A stretch of 51,143 bases of DNA, from contig CANQSA010000019.1 in assembly GCA_947626415.1 (NCBI GenBank), positions 1 to 51,143 of the forward strand, in the 5' to 3' direction. Positions 8,139 through 15,538 of the stretch are shown one piece after another; the first letter of the stretch is position 1, and each line of letters begins with the position of its first letter. This DNA comes from an uncultured Lachnospiraceae bacterium (GTDB lineage Bacteria > Bacillota > Clostridia > Lachnospirales > Lachnospiraceae). The notes below the pieces were generated by a model. It saw only the letters and a program-made list of their open reading frames with translations. It did no database searches and was not told where the DNA came from. The translations under genes were made by a program, and so were the position numbers.

Positions 8139-8777
8139 ATGCCAAAGGGATCGCTTGAACTGACGGAGGCGCGCAGGGAAGAAATCATCAACGCCTGTGA
8201 AAAACTCTATCAGACGATGAGCTTCAAGGAAATCACGATAAAGGAGATCGGAAATGCGACCAGCTTTACACGGACTTCCATTTACAATTATTTTCAGACG
8301 AAGGAAGAAATCTTTCTGGCCCTGCTGAAACGGGAGTACGAGCTGTGGATCGCGTCATTGAGACAGACCATGGAGCAGGTCAAAACAATGACAACGGACG
8401 AATTTGCGTCCATGCTGGCGCATTCTTTGGAAGAACGCGCCCAGCTTCTGAAAATCATGTCGATGAATCACTACGATATGGAAACCGGCAGCCGTCCGGA
8501 GCATTTGAGGGACTTTAAAGTGGCGTACGGAGAATCGATCCGTGCCGTTACGGACGCGCTTCAACAGTATTTCCCGGATATGACGATTGAGCGGAAACAG
8601 GATTTTATCTATACCTTTTTCCCGTTCATGTTCGGGATTTATCCGTATACCGTCGTTACCGAAAAACAGCGGACCGCGATGGAAGAGGCAGGCGTCAATT
8701 ATGTATTTATGACGATCTATGAGATCACTTATAACTGCGTAAGAAAGCTCTTAGAAGACGGGAAATTTACGAAATAA
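8139..8777 (+). CDS. TetR family transcriptional regulator
   Basis: The protein has 212 residues. The N-terminal helix-turn-helix (about 10-60) contains the TetR hallmark block FTRTSIYNYFQTKEEIF; the rest is a helical ligand-binding domain. The start follows GATGAGGAGG by 8 bases. The gene leads a two-gene unit with the CMD-cupin gene, and two palindromes at its own promoter suggest autorepression. Because an identical operator pair stands in front of the flavodoxin operon at 23.5 kb, the regulator probably controls both loci. The genes it would control (flavodoxins, aldo/keto reductase, CMD-cupin) point to a quinone or electrophile as inducer; the ligand cannot be read from sequence. Confidence 0.93.
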   Translation: MPKGSLELTEARREEIINACEKLYQTMSFKEITIKEIGNATSFTRTSIYNYFQTKEEIFLALLKREYELWIASLRQTMEQVKTMTTDEFASMLAHSLEERAQLLKIMSMNHYDMETGSRPEHLRDFKVAYGESIRAVTDALQQYFPDMTIERKQDFIYTFFPFMFGIYPYTVVTEKQRTAMEEAGVNYVFMTIYEITYNCVRKLLEDGKFTK

Positions 8778-8792
8778 CAGGAGGAAAAGAAA

Positions 8793-9548
8793 ATGGAAAA
8801 GATCATTCAGACTGCGGGCAGAGATCAGCTTGGCGATTTTGCGCCGGATTTTGCCCATTTTAACGACGATATTCTGTTTGGCGAGAACTGGAACAATCGG
8901 GACATTGACCTGAAAACCCGGTGTATCCTTACCGTGGTGGCGTTAATGTCTTCCGGGATTACGGATTCCTCGCTGATCTATCATCTGGAAAACGCGAAAA
9001 GCCACGGCGTGACCCGTGCGGAGATTGCCGCCATCGTAACCCATGTCGGGTTTTATGTGGGCTGGCCGAAGGCGTGGGCGGTGTTTCGTCTGGCAAAGGA
9101 CGTATGGAAAGAGACGGAGACAGTGCTGACGGAGAAGGAAAGATATCAGAATACGATCCTTTTCCCGATTGGCGCGCCCAATGACGGCTTCGCACAATAT
9201 TTTAGCGGACAGAGCTATCTGGCTCCGGTATCGGGAACGCAAGTAGGAATTTTCAATGTAACCTTTGAGCCGGGCTGCCGGAACAACTGGCACATTCACC
9301 ACGCCGATAAGGGCGGCGGACAGATCCTGATCTGTGTCGGCGGACGCGGCTATTATCAGGAATGGGGCAAAGAGCCCATAGAGATGAAACCGGGCGACTG
9401 CATCAACATTCCGGAAGGCGTCAAGCATTGGCACGGAGCCGCGCCGGACAGCTGGTTCAGTCATCTGGCTGTTGAGGTGCCGGGAGAGAATGGTTCCAAC
9501 GAATGGCTGGAGCCGGTCGATGCGGAACAATATGGAGGCTTAAAATAA
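8793..9548 (+). CDS. carboxymuconolactone decarboxylase-like/cupin fusion protein
   Basis: The protein has 251 residues in two domains. Residues about 20-110 are a CMD (AhpD-like) helical domain, recognised by the block MSSGITDSSLIYHLENAKSHG. It lacks the CxxC pair of peroxidase-type AhpD. Residues about 140-235 are a cupin barrel with NWHIHHADKGGG as the metal-binding motif and PGDCINIPEGVKHWHG as the second motif. Such fusions are common in gut anaerobes next to flavodoxin and aldo/keto reductase genes, but their reaction is not established. It starts 15 bases after tetR with ribosome site CAGGAGG, so the two are co-transcribed. The HxH pair and downstream His suggest a bound metal. Confidence 0.88.
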   Translation: MEKIIQTAGRDQLGDFAPDFAHFNDDILFGENWNNRDIDLKTRCILTVVALMSSGITDSSLIYHLENAKSHGVTRAEIAAIVTHVGFYVGWPKAWAVFRLAKDVWKETETVLTEKERYQNTILFPIGAPNDGFAQYFSGQSYLAPVSGTQVGIFNVTFEPGCRNNWHIHHADKGGGQILICVGGRGYYQEWGKEPIEMKPGDCINIPEGVKHWHGAAPDSWFSHLAVEVPGENGSNEWLEPVDAEQYGGLK

Positions 9549-9583
9549 AACAGCCCGCAATGAATTTGCCGGCGGCTTTGCCC

Positions 9584-10260
9584 TTAGCGATATTGTAAAT
9601 AGTCAAAAAACCGTCTCACCGCGATCGAGGCGGTTTTTTTGCTTTTGAACGCAAGCCCGATATTGCGGTATGCCGGAACATCCAGTTCCTTTGCGACGAT
9701 CCGATAGGGCACTCGTTTCAAAATAAGCTGCGGTAATATGCTGATCCCAAGACCGCTTTCCACCATTGACATGATAGCGTAATCGTCCCAGGTAGTAAAA
9801 TGCACGTTTGGCGTTAAATGGCAGCGTTCAAATATTTCAGAGATCTCTGCGTTTGCTCCCTTTTCAAGCAACATAAACGGCTCGCCGCAGAGTGCTGTAA
9901 CGGGAAATTTTTCTCGATCTGCAAGCGGGTGATCTTCGGGAATAATAGCCATCAGTTTGTCCTGTTCCAAAAAAATGCTTTCAAGCCCGGGACGCGCAGG
10001 CAGGCGCAGAAAGCCGCAGTCTACCCGCCCTTCTAAGATCCATTCCTCAATTTCTGTGTAGTCTCCGAGCAGCAGTTCATAATCGATGTTTGGGTAATCC
10101 TTTTGAAATTCCTTAATGATATTCGGCAGCCAGTGAGTTGCCACACTTGAAAAAGTACCGATACGGATCAGGCCGGAATGCAGATCGTTCAGATCGTCGA
10201 TTTCCATTTGCAGTTTTTCAAATTCTGCTACAAGATTTTTCGCGTATGGCAGCAGACTGG
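9584..10260 (-). pseudogene. LysR family regulator, 5' truncated
   Basis: The readable part covers the linker (LLPYAKNLVAEFEKLQ) and the whole effector-binding domain, including GLIRIGTFSSVATHWLP and SGLGISILPQLI. The N-terminal winged helix-turn-helix of about 60-70 residues is absent: in frame the LysR sequence runs to around 10,255, where it abruptly meets truncated transporter sequence on the other strand. An ATG at 10207 is internal to the linker. Without its DNA-binding domain the product cannot work as a regulator. It was probably the divergent regulator of the neighbouring EamA gene before one deletion removed both 5' ends. Confidence 0.85.
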
Positions 10261-10264
10261 TTAT

Positions 10265-10685
10265 TGCTGTTTGAAGCCTACGCGCAGATCGGCGTCAGTC
10301 TTGGTATGCTGATCAATTACACCGGTCCGGCGATTGTAATTGCGCTTTCCCCGTTCTTCCTCAAAGAACGGATAACTTTCGCGAAAATGGCTGCTCTGGC
10401 TGCCGCTCTGCTGGGCGCGTTCTTTATCAGCGGACAGGCGGCAACCGCGGGAGTTAATCTGTGGGGGCTGTTGTGCGCCGGATTGTCGGCAGTTGCTTAC
10501 GCCGTCATGGTGCTGTCAGATAAATTGGCAAAAGAGGTCTCTGGAACAGAGAACGCAGCGATCCAGCTTTTCTGTCCGGGCTGATCCTCCATGAAAGAAT
10601 GACGCCTCTGCAGATCGCAGGCGCGATTCTGATCATTGGCGGCGCTGTTTTCGGAGAATGCTATACAGGCAGGAAACGATCGTAA
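10265..10685 (+). pseudogene. EamA/DMT family transporter, 5' truncated and internally deleted
   Basis: The remaining sequence encodes the middle of a drug/metabolite transporter: AYAQIGVSLGM, then LINYTGPAIVIALSPFFL, then three hydrophobic segments up to a stop at 10,582. The C-terminal end of the same family (LILHERMTPLQIAGAILIIGG) resumes in another frame from about 10,575 to the stop at 10,685. About 130 N-terminal residues and roughly 70 internal residues are missing. It abuts the LysR remnant head to head. At least two events (5' deletion and internal deletion with frameshift) have hit it. Confidence 0.85.
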
Positions 10686-10738
10686 ATGGCCTGTCAGGGA
10701 GATAGTAGGAAATCTCCTTCTGTGCTGACGCTGTATTC

Positions 10739-11452
10739 CTATTTCGTTATATCTGCGGCAGCACTGATGAAGGCTTGGAATATTTTGCGGCTGTTTTCGT
10801 CTGTCCTCCATGAAAATTCCGGATGCCACTGCACAGCCCATAGAAAACGGTGTCCGGGCATATACACCGCCTCAATAATACCGTCCGGTGCGGCGGCCAT
10901 CACTTGCAGACTGTCTGCCACTGTTTTTACCGCCTGATGATGGTAACTATTCACAGAAAGCGTTTCTGTTTGCAGGCAGCGGTATAGAGGAGATTCTTTT
11001 TCAACCGTCACCTTATGGATTGGAACATGATAGGGCGGCTTCTGATGATGTTCTATGTATGAAGGATGCTGAAGCCGCAGATCCTGATACAGTGTTCCTC
11101 CAAGAGCGGCATTGATGAACTGGATGCCTCTGCAGATACCGAGCACCGGCTTATCCGTGCTGACAGCCTCCTGAAGATAAAGCTTCTCCATTAAATCCCG
11201 TGTTTCACAACACACGGTCAGTTCTTTTAACGGCTCTTCATGGTACAATTCCGGAGAAACATCATGTCCTCCGGTAAACAGGAATCCGTCACACATTTCT
11301 GTCAATCGCTTTATCACGGTTTCATCTGTTGAAAACGGCAATATGACAGGGATTCCTCCCGCTTGACAAATGCCGTCCATATATCCCGGCAGCATCCATA
11401 TGCTTTCTTTTTCATCATCCCATAAGGGCATAACACCTATAATCGGTTTCAT
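10739..11452 (-). CDS. gamma-glutamyl-gamma-aminobutyrate hydrolase family protein (class I amidotransferase)
   Basis: The protein has 237 residues of the peptidase C26/PuuD family. The nucleophile elbow GICRGIQFINAALGG has the catalytic Cys near 113. The oxyanion region is FLFTGGHDVSP, and the His-Glu pair lies in AVQWHPEF near 208-212. Members cleave gamma-glutamyl amides, PuuD acting on gamma-Glu-GABA in putrescine breakdown. No other putrescine genes are nearby, so the substrate is open. The start has AAGGAAGTGG just upstream. A promoter within a 51-bp sequence that also precedes crcB drives it. The gene ends 54 bases from the end of the EamA remnant and faces it. Confidence 0.9.
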   Translation of the reverse strand: MKPIIGVMPLWDDEKESIWMLPGYMDGICQAGGIPVILPFSTDETVIKRLTEMCDGFLFTGGHDVSPELYHEEPLKELTVCCETRDLMEKLYLQEAVSTDKPVLGICRGIQFINAALGGTLYQDLRLQHPSYIEHHQKPPYHVPIHKVTVEKESPLYRCLQTETLSVNSYHHQAVKTVADSLQVMAAAPDGIIEAVYMPGHRFLWAVQWHPEFSWRTDENSRKIFQAFISAAADITK

Positions 11453-11477
11453 TTCATCACCACTTCCTTAAATCCCA

Positions 11478-11528
11478 ATTTTTCTTTGAGTATATCAAAA
11501 ACGCCCCCTGCTTTCAACCGCATAACTG
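11478..11528 (-). promoter_or_regulatory. 51-bp repeat copy 1, promoter of the amidotransferase gene
   Basis: On the minus strand it reads -35 TTGAAA (11517-11512), a 17-base spacer containing a GGGGG run, and -10 TATACT (11494-11489), pointing to the gene at 11452. All 51 bases recur unchanged at 14060-14110 upstream of crcB. Confidence 0.8.
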
Positions 11529-11649
11529 CAATCTCCAACAATACATTAGCATTCATTAAAATAAGTTTGTAAATGTTTGCTCAAATTTTCCTGCACTTTT
11601 TATTCATCAAGCATCAGCGTCCCTTTTTTGGCTTTCTCCTTGAGTCGAT

Positions 11650-11799
11650 TCATCTGCTCTTTTCATAATCCTTCACCGGTTTGCTTGCAGCACCCGCTTC
11701 AACGATTTTGCTGACCTTAGCAAAATCAGCAGAGCTATCATGTCCGCTATTTTCGCAGGCAATCCTTTCGTGAGTGTACACAATTGCCGGCAGGCTGTT
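11650..11799 (-). pseudogene. DinD-like (DNA damage-inducible protein D) fragment
   Basis: The minus strand has an open stretch of about 49 codons between stops at 11,800 and 11,650. It includes RIACENSGHD, FAKVSKIVEAG and SKPVKDY, which resembles the conserved core of DinD/BRO-type proteins (ACxxSGHxxxxHFxxVxKMVxxG...DY). Such proteins normally have 270-290 residues, so only a short piece remains, with no start codon. The rest of 11,529-11,845 shows no other gene. The assignment is by eye from a short match. Confidence 0.4.
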
Positions 11800-11845
11800 T
11801 CAACCGGAAGTAGAATCCGTTCTTAAAAATTCTCAAAGCACGTTA

Positions 11846-11874
11846 TTGTATTTCGTTCAGCGCCATGAGATAAT
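11846..11874 (+). promoter_or_regulatory. putative promoter of the HTH-methyltransferase/purC unit
   Basis: TTGTAT at 11846-11851 and GATAAT at 11869-11874 are 17 bases apart and lie 48 bases before the start codon at 11922. The match to consensus is moderate. Confidence 0.5.
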
Positions 11875-11921
11875 AATGACGATGATTGAGTTGTTGGCAA
11901 TGCGGAAAGGAAGGTGCTGAG

Positions 11922-12755
11922 ATGAATAAGATCGGTGAAATCATCAACAAAAAGAGGACGGAGTTGGGGATGACACAGTCACAGCTGGCAAGCGTCCTGA
12001 ATGTTTCGTTTCAGTCGGTAAGCAAATGGGAAAATAACGCCGCATATCCGGACATAGAGAAGCTGCCGGAGCTTGCTGCGGCACTCAAAACATCTGTAGA
12101 CGTTCTGCTTGGGTACAAAGGAGTCGCAGCCGACTATGACAACCGATATGCCGCCGAAGATTACTATTGGGGACTCAAGCCAAACAGACTTTGCTTTGAG
12201 ATTATGCAGTTATTGCCCCCTGTCAGGTCTTATCATGTTCTGGATGTCGGCTGCGGTGAGGGCAAGGACGCTGTCTTTCTGGCAAAGTGCGGGTATATCG
12301 TTACGGCATTTGACATCTCGGAGGCGGGGATTGAAAAAGCAAAACGGCTGGCTGAACACAACCGTGTTCATGTAGACCTTCATAAAGTGGACGTCATGGA
12401 TTTTCATTTTGACCGTGACTATGACATCATCTTTTCCAGCGGCGTCCTGCATTTCGTCCGTCCATCCTGCCGCAAAGAGTTATGCGCAAGGCTAAAGGCC
12501 CATACGACGCCCGGGGGCTTCAATGTCCTCAACGTATTTGTTCAAAAGCCGTTCATTGTCCGCGCGCCTGACGGCACGAGGGATGAGTCTCTGCGTTCCC
12601 TGTGGCGCTCTGGAGAGCTTTTCGGATACTATCACGACTGGCTGTTTCACACCTGCCGCGAAGATATTTTTGATTGCATGAGCGGCGGCACGCCCCACAA
12701 GCACTGCATGGATAGTTTAATCGCCCAGAAGATCAGAGAGGGGGAGGTTTTGTGA
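11922..12755 (+). CDS. XRE helix-turn-helix/SAM-dependent methyltransferase fusion
   Basis: The protein has 277 residues. Residues 1-65 are an XRE-type DNA-binding domain (MTQSQLASVLNVSFQSVSKWE). A class I methyltransferase follows, with SAM motif I VLDVGCGEGKDAVFLA near 105, the acidic motif II VTAFDISEAG, and IIFSSGVLHFV as motif IV. The catalytic half resembles TehB-type small-molecule methyltransferases. AAGGAAGGTG lies upstream of ATG 11922; an ATG at 11886 is in frame but lacks a site. The stop overlaps the purC start by 4 bases (GTGA), so translation is coupled. Such HTH-methyltransferase fusions are frequent in Firmicutes without known substrate. The DNA-binding half suggests it regulates its own operon. 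Confidence 0.87.
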   Translation: MNKIGEIINKKRTELGMTQSQLASVLNVSFQSVSKWENNAAYPDIEKLPELAAALKTSVDVLLGYKGVAADYDNRYAAEDYYWGLKPNRLCFEIMQLLPPVRSYHVLDVGCGEGKDAVFLAKCGYIVTAFDISEAGIEKAKRLAEHNRVHVDLHKVDVMDFHFDRDYDIIFSSGVLHFVRPSCRKELCARLKAHTTPGGFNVLNVFVQKPFIVRAPDGTRDESLRSLWRSGELFGYYHDWLFHTCREDIFDCMSGGTPHKHCMDSLIAQKIREGEVL

Positions 12756-13594
12756 AACCGATTTATAGCGGAAAGGTCCGGGAAATATATGACGTCTCAG
12801 GCGACAAACTCGTAATCGTAACCACAGATAGAATATCTGCGTTTGATCAGATACTGCCGCAGACAGTAAAAGACAAAGGTATCATTCTCAACAGACTATC
12901 AAATTTCTGGTTCCAAAAAACTGACCGCATGGTGCCTAATCACATCATTTCAGAAAATCTGGAGGATATGCCGGATTTCTTCCAAAAGAAAGAATTCAAA
13001 GACAGAACTGTTCTTGTAAAAAAATTGAAGATGATCCCGTTTGAATTTGTGGTACGCGGATATATGTTTGGAAGTATGTGGAGCGCTTATCAGAAAGGCA
13101 TTGATTTTTGCGGGCTTTGCATTCCGCACGGATACCGTGAGGCGCAGAAGCTGAAAACGCCGATCCTGACGCCGGCGCTCAAGCGTGATACGGGACATGA
13201 TGAGTATATCGATCTTGCCGGTTTAGAAAATCAACTGGGCAAAGAAACGACGCGGAAGATAACGAATATCTGTTTCCGGCTTTATGATACCTGCGCAAAA
13301 TATGCTTTGTCGAGAGGAATCATTATAGCAGACACAAAATTTGAATTTGGCATAGATAAAGACGGGACGCTTACTCTGGCAGATGAGCTTTTCACGCCTG
13401 ATTCCAGCCGATTTTGGGATCTTCAGGAGTACGCAGTCGGAACGTCGCCCCGTTCATATGACAAGCAGCTTTTAAGAGATTGGCTGACGGCACACACAGA
13501 AAACAGCGTCATTCCGTTTGACAGCGTTCCGGAGAATATCATACATGACACAGAAGCGATTTACCGCAGCCTTTGGAGTATCTTGTTTTTATAA
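12752..13594 (+). CDS. purC: phosphoribosylaminoimidazole-succinocarboxamide synthase
   Basis: The protein has 280 residues. SAICAR synthase joins CAIR and aspartate with ATP in purine synthesis. The N-terminal block IYSGKVREIYDV binds ATP, DRISAFDQILP is the family signature, EFVVRGYMFGSMWSAY lies in the centre, and ADTKFEFGID carries metal/substrate residues. The length is that of the longer form; many Clostridia have a form of about 235. No other pur genes are in the window, and it is coupled to a methyltransferase-regulator, so this may be an extra or displaced copy. It starts with GTG, with GAGGGGGAGG 5 bases upstream. The C-terminal end (SLWSILFL) looks slightly short, so the last residues may be altered. 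Confidence 0.92.
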   Translation: MKPIYSGKVREIYDVSGDKLVIVTTDRISAFDQILPQTVKDKGIILNRLSNFWFQKTDRMVPNHIISENLEDMPDFFQKKEFKDRTVLVKKLKMIPFEFVVRGYMFGSMWSAYQKGIDFCGLCIPHGYREAQKLKTPILTPALKRDTGHDEYIDLAGLENQLGKETTRKITNICFRLYDTCAKYALSRGIIIADTKFEFGIDKDGTLTLADELFTPDSSRFWDLQEYAVGTSPRSYDKQLLRDWLTAHTENSVIPFDSVPENIIHDTEAIYRSLWSILFL

Positions 13595-13633
13595 GTAATG
13601 AATGAGGCAGTCTTCCGTTGAAAATAAGGATTT

Positions 13634-13999
13634 TTAATGAACCAGCATTGATAGTTTTTTTCCACAAAAAATACCTGCCAGACAACATACAACGCTTAAA
13701 AGTATGTAAATTCCTCCAGACAGATAAGCCTTGTTTTCAAACAGCGTGAACGCTTCAAGTGAAAAAGTAAAAAAGGTTGTAAATCCGCCGCATACACCTG
13801 TTTTCCAAAACAAGACGGTATTCGGAGACACTTCACTATTATTACTTACAATACCTGCAATAAATCCTATCAACATTGCTCCTATGATATTGGTAAGCAG
13901 CGTTAAGATCGGAAAACTTGTTTTAACCGGCAAAAGACTGATCGCATACCTTCCTGTCGCGCCCAATGCGCCGCCAAAGGCGACAAACAAAAATCCCAT
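13634..13999 (-). CDS. crcB: CrcB family fluoride ion exporter
   Basis: The protein has 121 residues with four membrane segments. GGALGATGRY at the N-terminus, TLLTNIIGAMLIGF, and GVCGGFTTFFTFSLE in the third segment are the Fluc/CrcB signatures; the Phe-rich track lines the fluoride pore. It forms dual-topology dimers that let fluoride leave the cell. The start at 13999 has GCAGGAGG 7 bases upstream; an ATG at 14017 lies before it. Many CrcB genes have a fluoride riboswitch, but none is recognisable in the leader here. The promoter is the second copy of the 51-bp repeat. Organisms often carry two crcB genes in tandem; here there is only one. Confidence 0.94.
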   Translation of the reverse strand: MGFLFVAFGGALGATGRYAISLLPVKTSFPILTLLTNIIGAMLIGFIAGIVSNNSEVSPNTVLFWKTGVCGGFTTFFTFSLEAFTLFENKAYLSGGIYILLSVVCCLAGIFCGKKLSMLVH

Positions 14000-14059
14000 G
14001 ATTGTTACCTCCTGCAATCCGTATTTGTTGAATCTCCATTTATTACCTCACAACTCCGG

Positions 14060-14110
14060 ATTTTTCTTTGAGTATATCAAAAACGCCCCCTGCTTTCAAC
14101 CGCATAACTG
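14060..14110 (-). promoter_or_regulatory. 51-bp repeat copy 2, promoter of crcB
   Basis: This is identical to 11478-11528. On the minus strand the -35 is TTGAAA (14099-14094), the spacer 17 bases, and the -10 TATACT (14076-14071), giving a leader of about 65 bases before crcB. Confidence 0.8.
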
Positions 14111-14171
14111 TTTCCGGAAGCCGGAAATCGGTTAGTTTTTATTTGACTGAAAGAAAAATATTATGTAATAT
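14111..14171 (+). promoter_or_regulatory. promoter and palindrome upstream of the CopZ-like gene
   Basis: A perfect inverted repeat TTTCCGG-AAG-CCGGAAA occupies 14111-14127, right next to the 51-bp repeat. TTGACT (14143-14148) and TAATAT (14166-14171), 17 bases apart, form a promoter for the gene at 14233. The palindrome lies upstream of the -35 and may be an operator for either divergent promoter. Confidence 0.6.
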
Positions 14172-14232
14172 ATAGGTAAAACGATGCGAAGTTCGTTAAA
14201 GGTGAAAAGCAAGAAGAAAGGGGATACAACCA

Positions 14233-14487
14233 ATGAATAAAGTTACAGTTAAAATCGACGGCATGATGTGCGGAATGTGCGAGGCCCATGTAAATGATGC
14301 GATCCGTAAGGCTTTCCCGGTGAAAAAGGTTAAGTCTTCCCATACAAAAGGAGAGGCAGTTATTCTTACGGAAACGGATATTGATGAGACCGCCCTGCGG
14401 GCTGCCATTGACGCCACAGGGTATAAGGCGCTTTTTGTAGAAAGCGTGCCATATGAAAAGAAGGGACTTTTTCACAAACAGGTTTGA
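14233..14487 (+). CDS. heavy-metal-associated (HMA) domain protein, CopZ-like
   Basis: The protein has 84 residues: one ferredoxin-fold HMA domain with the metal-binding motif GMMCGMC (cysteines 13 and 16) and AIDATGYKA in the last helix/strand. Such free-standing domains carry Cu(I) to P-type ATPases. A tail of about 15 residues (EKKGLFHKQV) extends beyond the usual 68-70 residue domain. No copper ATPase or CsoR is in the window. AAGAAAGGGG lies upstream of the ATG. Divergent from crcB, with about 230 bases between the starts. Confidence 0.88.
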   Translation: MNKVTVKIDGMMCGMCEAHVNDAIRKAFPVKKVKSSHTKGEAVILTETDIDETALRAAIDATGYKALFVESVPYEKKGLFHKQV

Positions 14488-14533
14488 CAGCAGGAAAATA
14501 AGGACGGACCGAATGAAAGAAGTGTAGAAGGAT

Positions 14534-15526
14534 TTGGTTAAGAAAAAACAAAAAGCGTTAAAAAAGAAAGCGTTTCAGAAAAAGGCGCTGAAGATAACCG
14601 GTATGGTTCTGTTTGTTTTGTTTATAACGGCGGCGCTTGTGGTCAACGCGTTTTTACTGAAAAAGGTTTCCGGCTTGAAGCAGGAGCTGGAGCAGGCCAG
14701 AGAAGCGCAGGCGGTACTGCAGAGTCAGATCTCTGAGTTGTCAGAGACCTCTGCGGAGCCGGACAGAAAGCCGGAAACGGAAGGAAACGGGGAGACCACC
14801 GGAAAAGAACCGGCTGGGGAAGAAACAACCGGAGAAGAAACGACCGGAGAAACAGAAAGCAAAGCTTCTTGGAAGATCGATACGGCTAAGGCGGGAAGCC
14901 TGGTGTCGAAAACGCAGCTTGCAAACGTAAAGACAGCTGATTGCTTTAAGAGCTACGCAATCAAAGGGGAAGTGTTAAAGCGGATTAACGGAAAATCTTA
15001 TGTCGAGAATCCGGATATCAGTTTGTCGCAGCTTCGGTATCTGAAGGTGCTGCACTACAATTTTTCCCATAAGGTGCAGGTGGGCGAGCTGATCGTCAAT
15101 GCCGAACTGGCAAAGGACTATCTGGAAATCTTTGAGGAACTGTATGAGAATCAATATGAGATTCAGTCCATGTACCTGATCGATGATTTCTGGACGGGAG
15201 AGGGACAGAGCTCAGATCATGATTCCATGCAGGCCAACAATACGTCTGCATTCTGCTATCGGACCATTACCGGCGGAGGGGCGTTGTCTAACCATGCGCT
15301 GGGGCGCGCCATTGATATCAATCCGCAGCAGAATCCGTATGTCACGTATGCGAACGGAACTCCGACCTGGTATAATGATAATGCGGATGATTACATAGAC
15401 CGGAACAAAAAGCAGGATCACATGATTTCTCATGAGGATATCTGTTATCAGATTTTTACTGCCCACGGGTTTACCTGGGGCGGGGACTGGGACGATCCGA
15501 AGGATTATCAGCATTTTGAGAAATAA
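14534..15526 (+). CDS. membrane-anchored M15 family D,D-/L,D-peptidase
   Basis: The protein has 330 residues. A basic N-terminus leads to one membrane segment (about 22-45), then a short coiled coil and a Glu/Thr-rich linker with repeated GEETTGEE units. The catalytic domain is from about 150 on. LSNHALGRAIDINP holds the first zinc His and Asp of the M15 family, and GGDWDDPKDYQHFE supplies the last His. The WGGDW...HFE ending is typical of the M15C (CwlK/endolysin-like) group, which cuts peptide cross-links of peptidoglycan. The start is a TTG with AGAAGGA 5 bases upstream. It stands alone, 46 bases after the CopZ-like gene. Confidence 0.86.
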   Translation: MVKKKQKALKKKAFQKKALKITGMVLFVLFITAALVVNAFLLKKVSGLKQELEQAREAQAVLQSQISELSETSAEPDRKPETEGNGETTGKEPAGEETTGEETTGETESKASWKIDTAKAGSLVSKTQLANVKTADCFKSYAIKGEVLKRINGKSYVENPDISLSQLRYLKVLHYNFSHKVQVGELIVNAELAKDYLEIFEELYENQYEIQSMYLIDDFWTGEGQSSDHDSMQANNTSAFCYRTITGGGALSNHALGRAIDINPQQNPYVTYANGTPTWYNDNADDYIDRNKKQDHMISHEDICYQIFTAHGFTWGGDWDDPKDYQHFEK

Positions 15527-15538
15527 CGGGAACTATAT

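Noticed and set aside
13999-14232. fluoride riboswitch upstream of crcB
   Set aside because: The leader of about 65 bases lacks the conserved fluoride aptamer core, and the promoter is a repeat shared with an unrelated gene.
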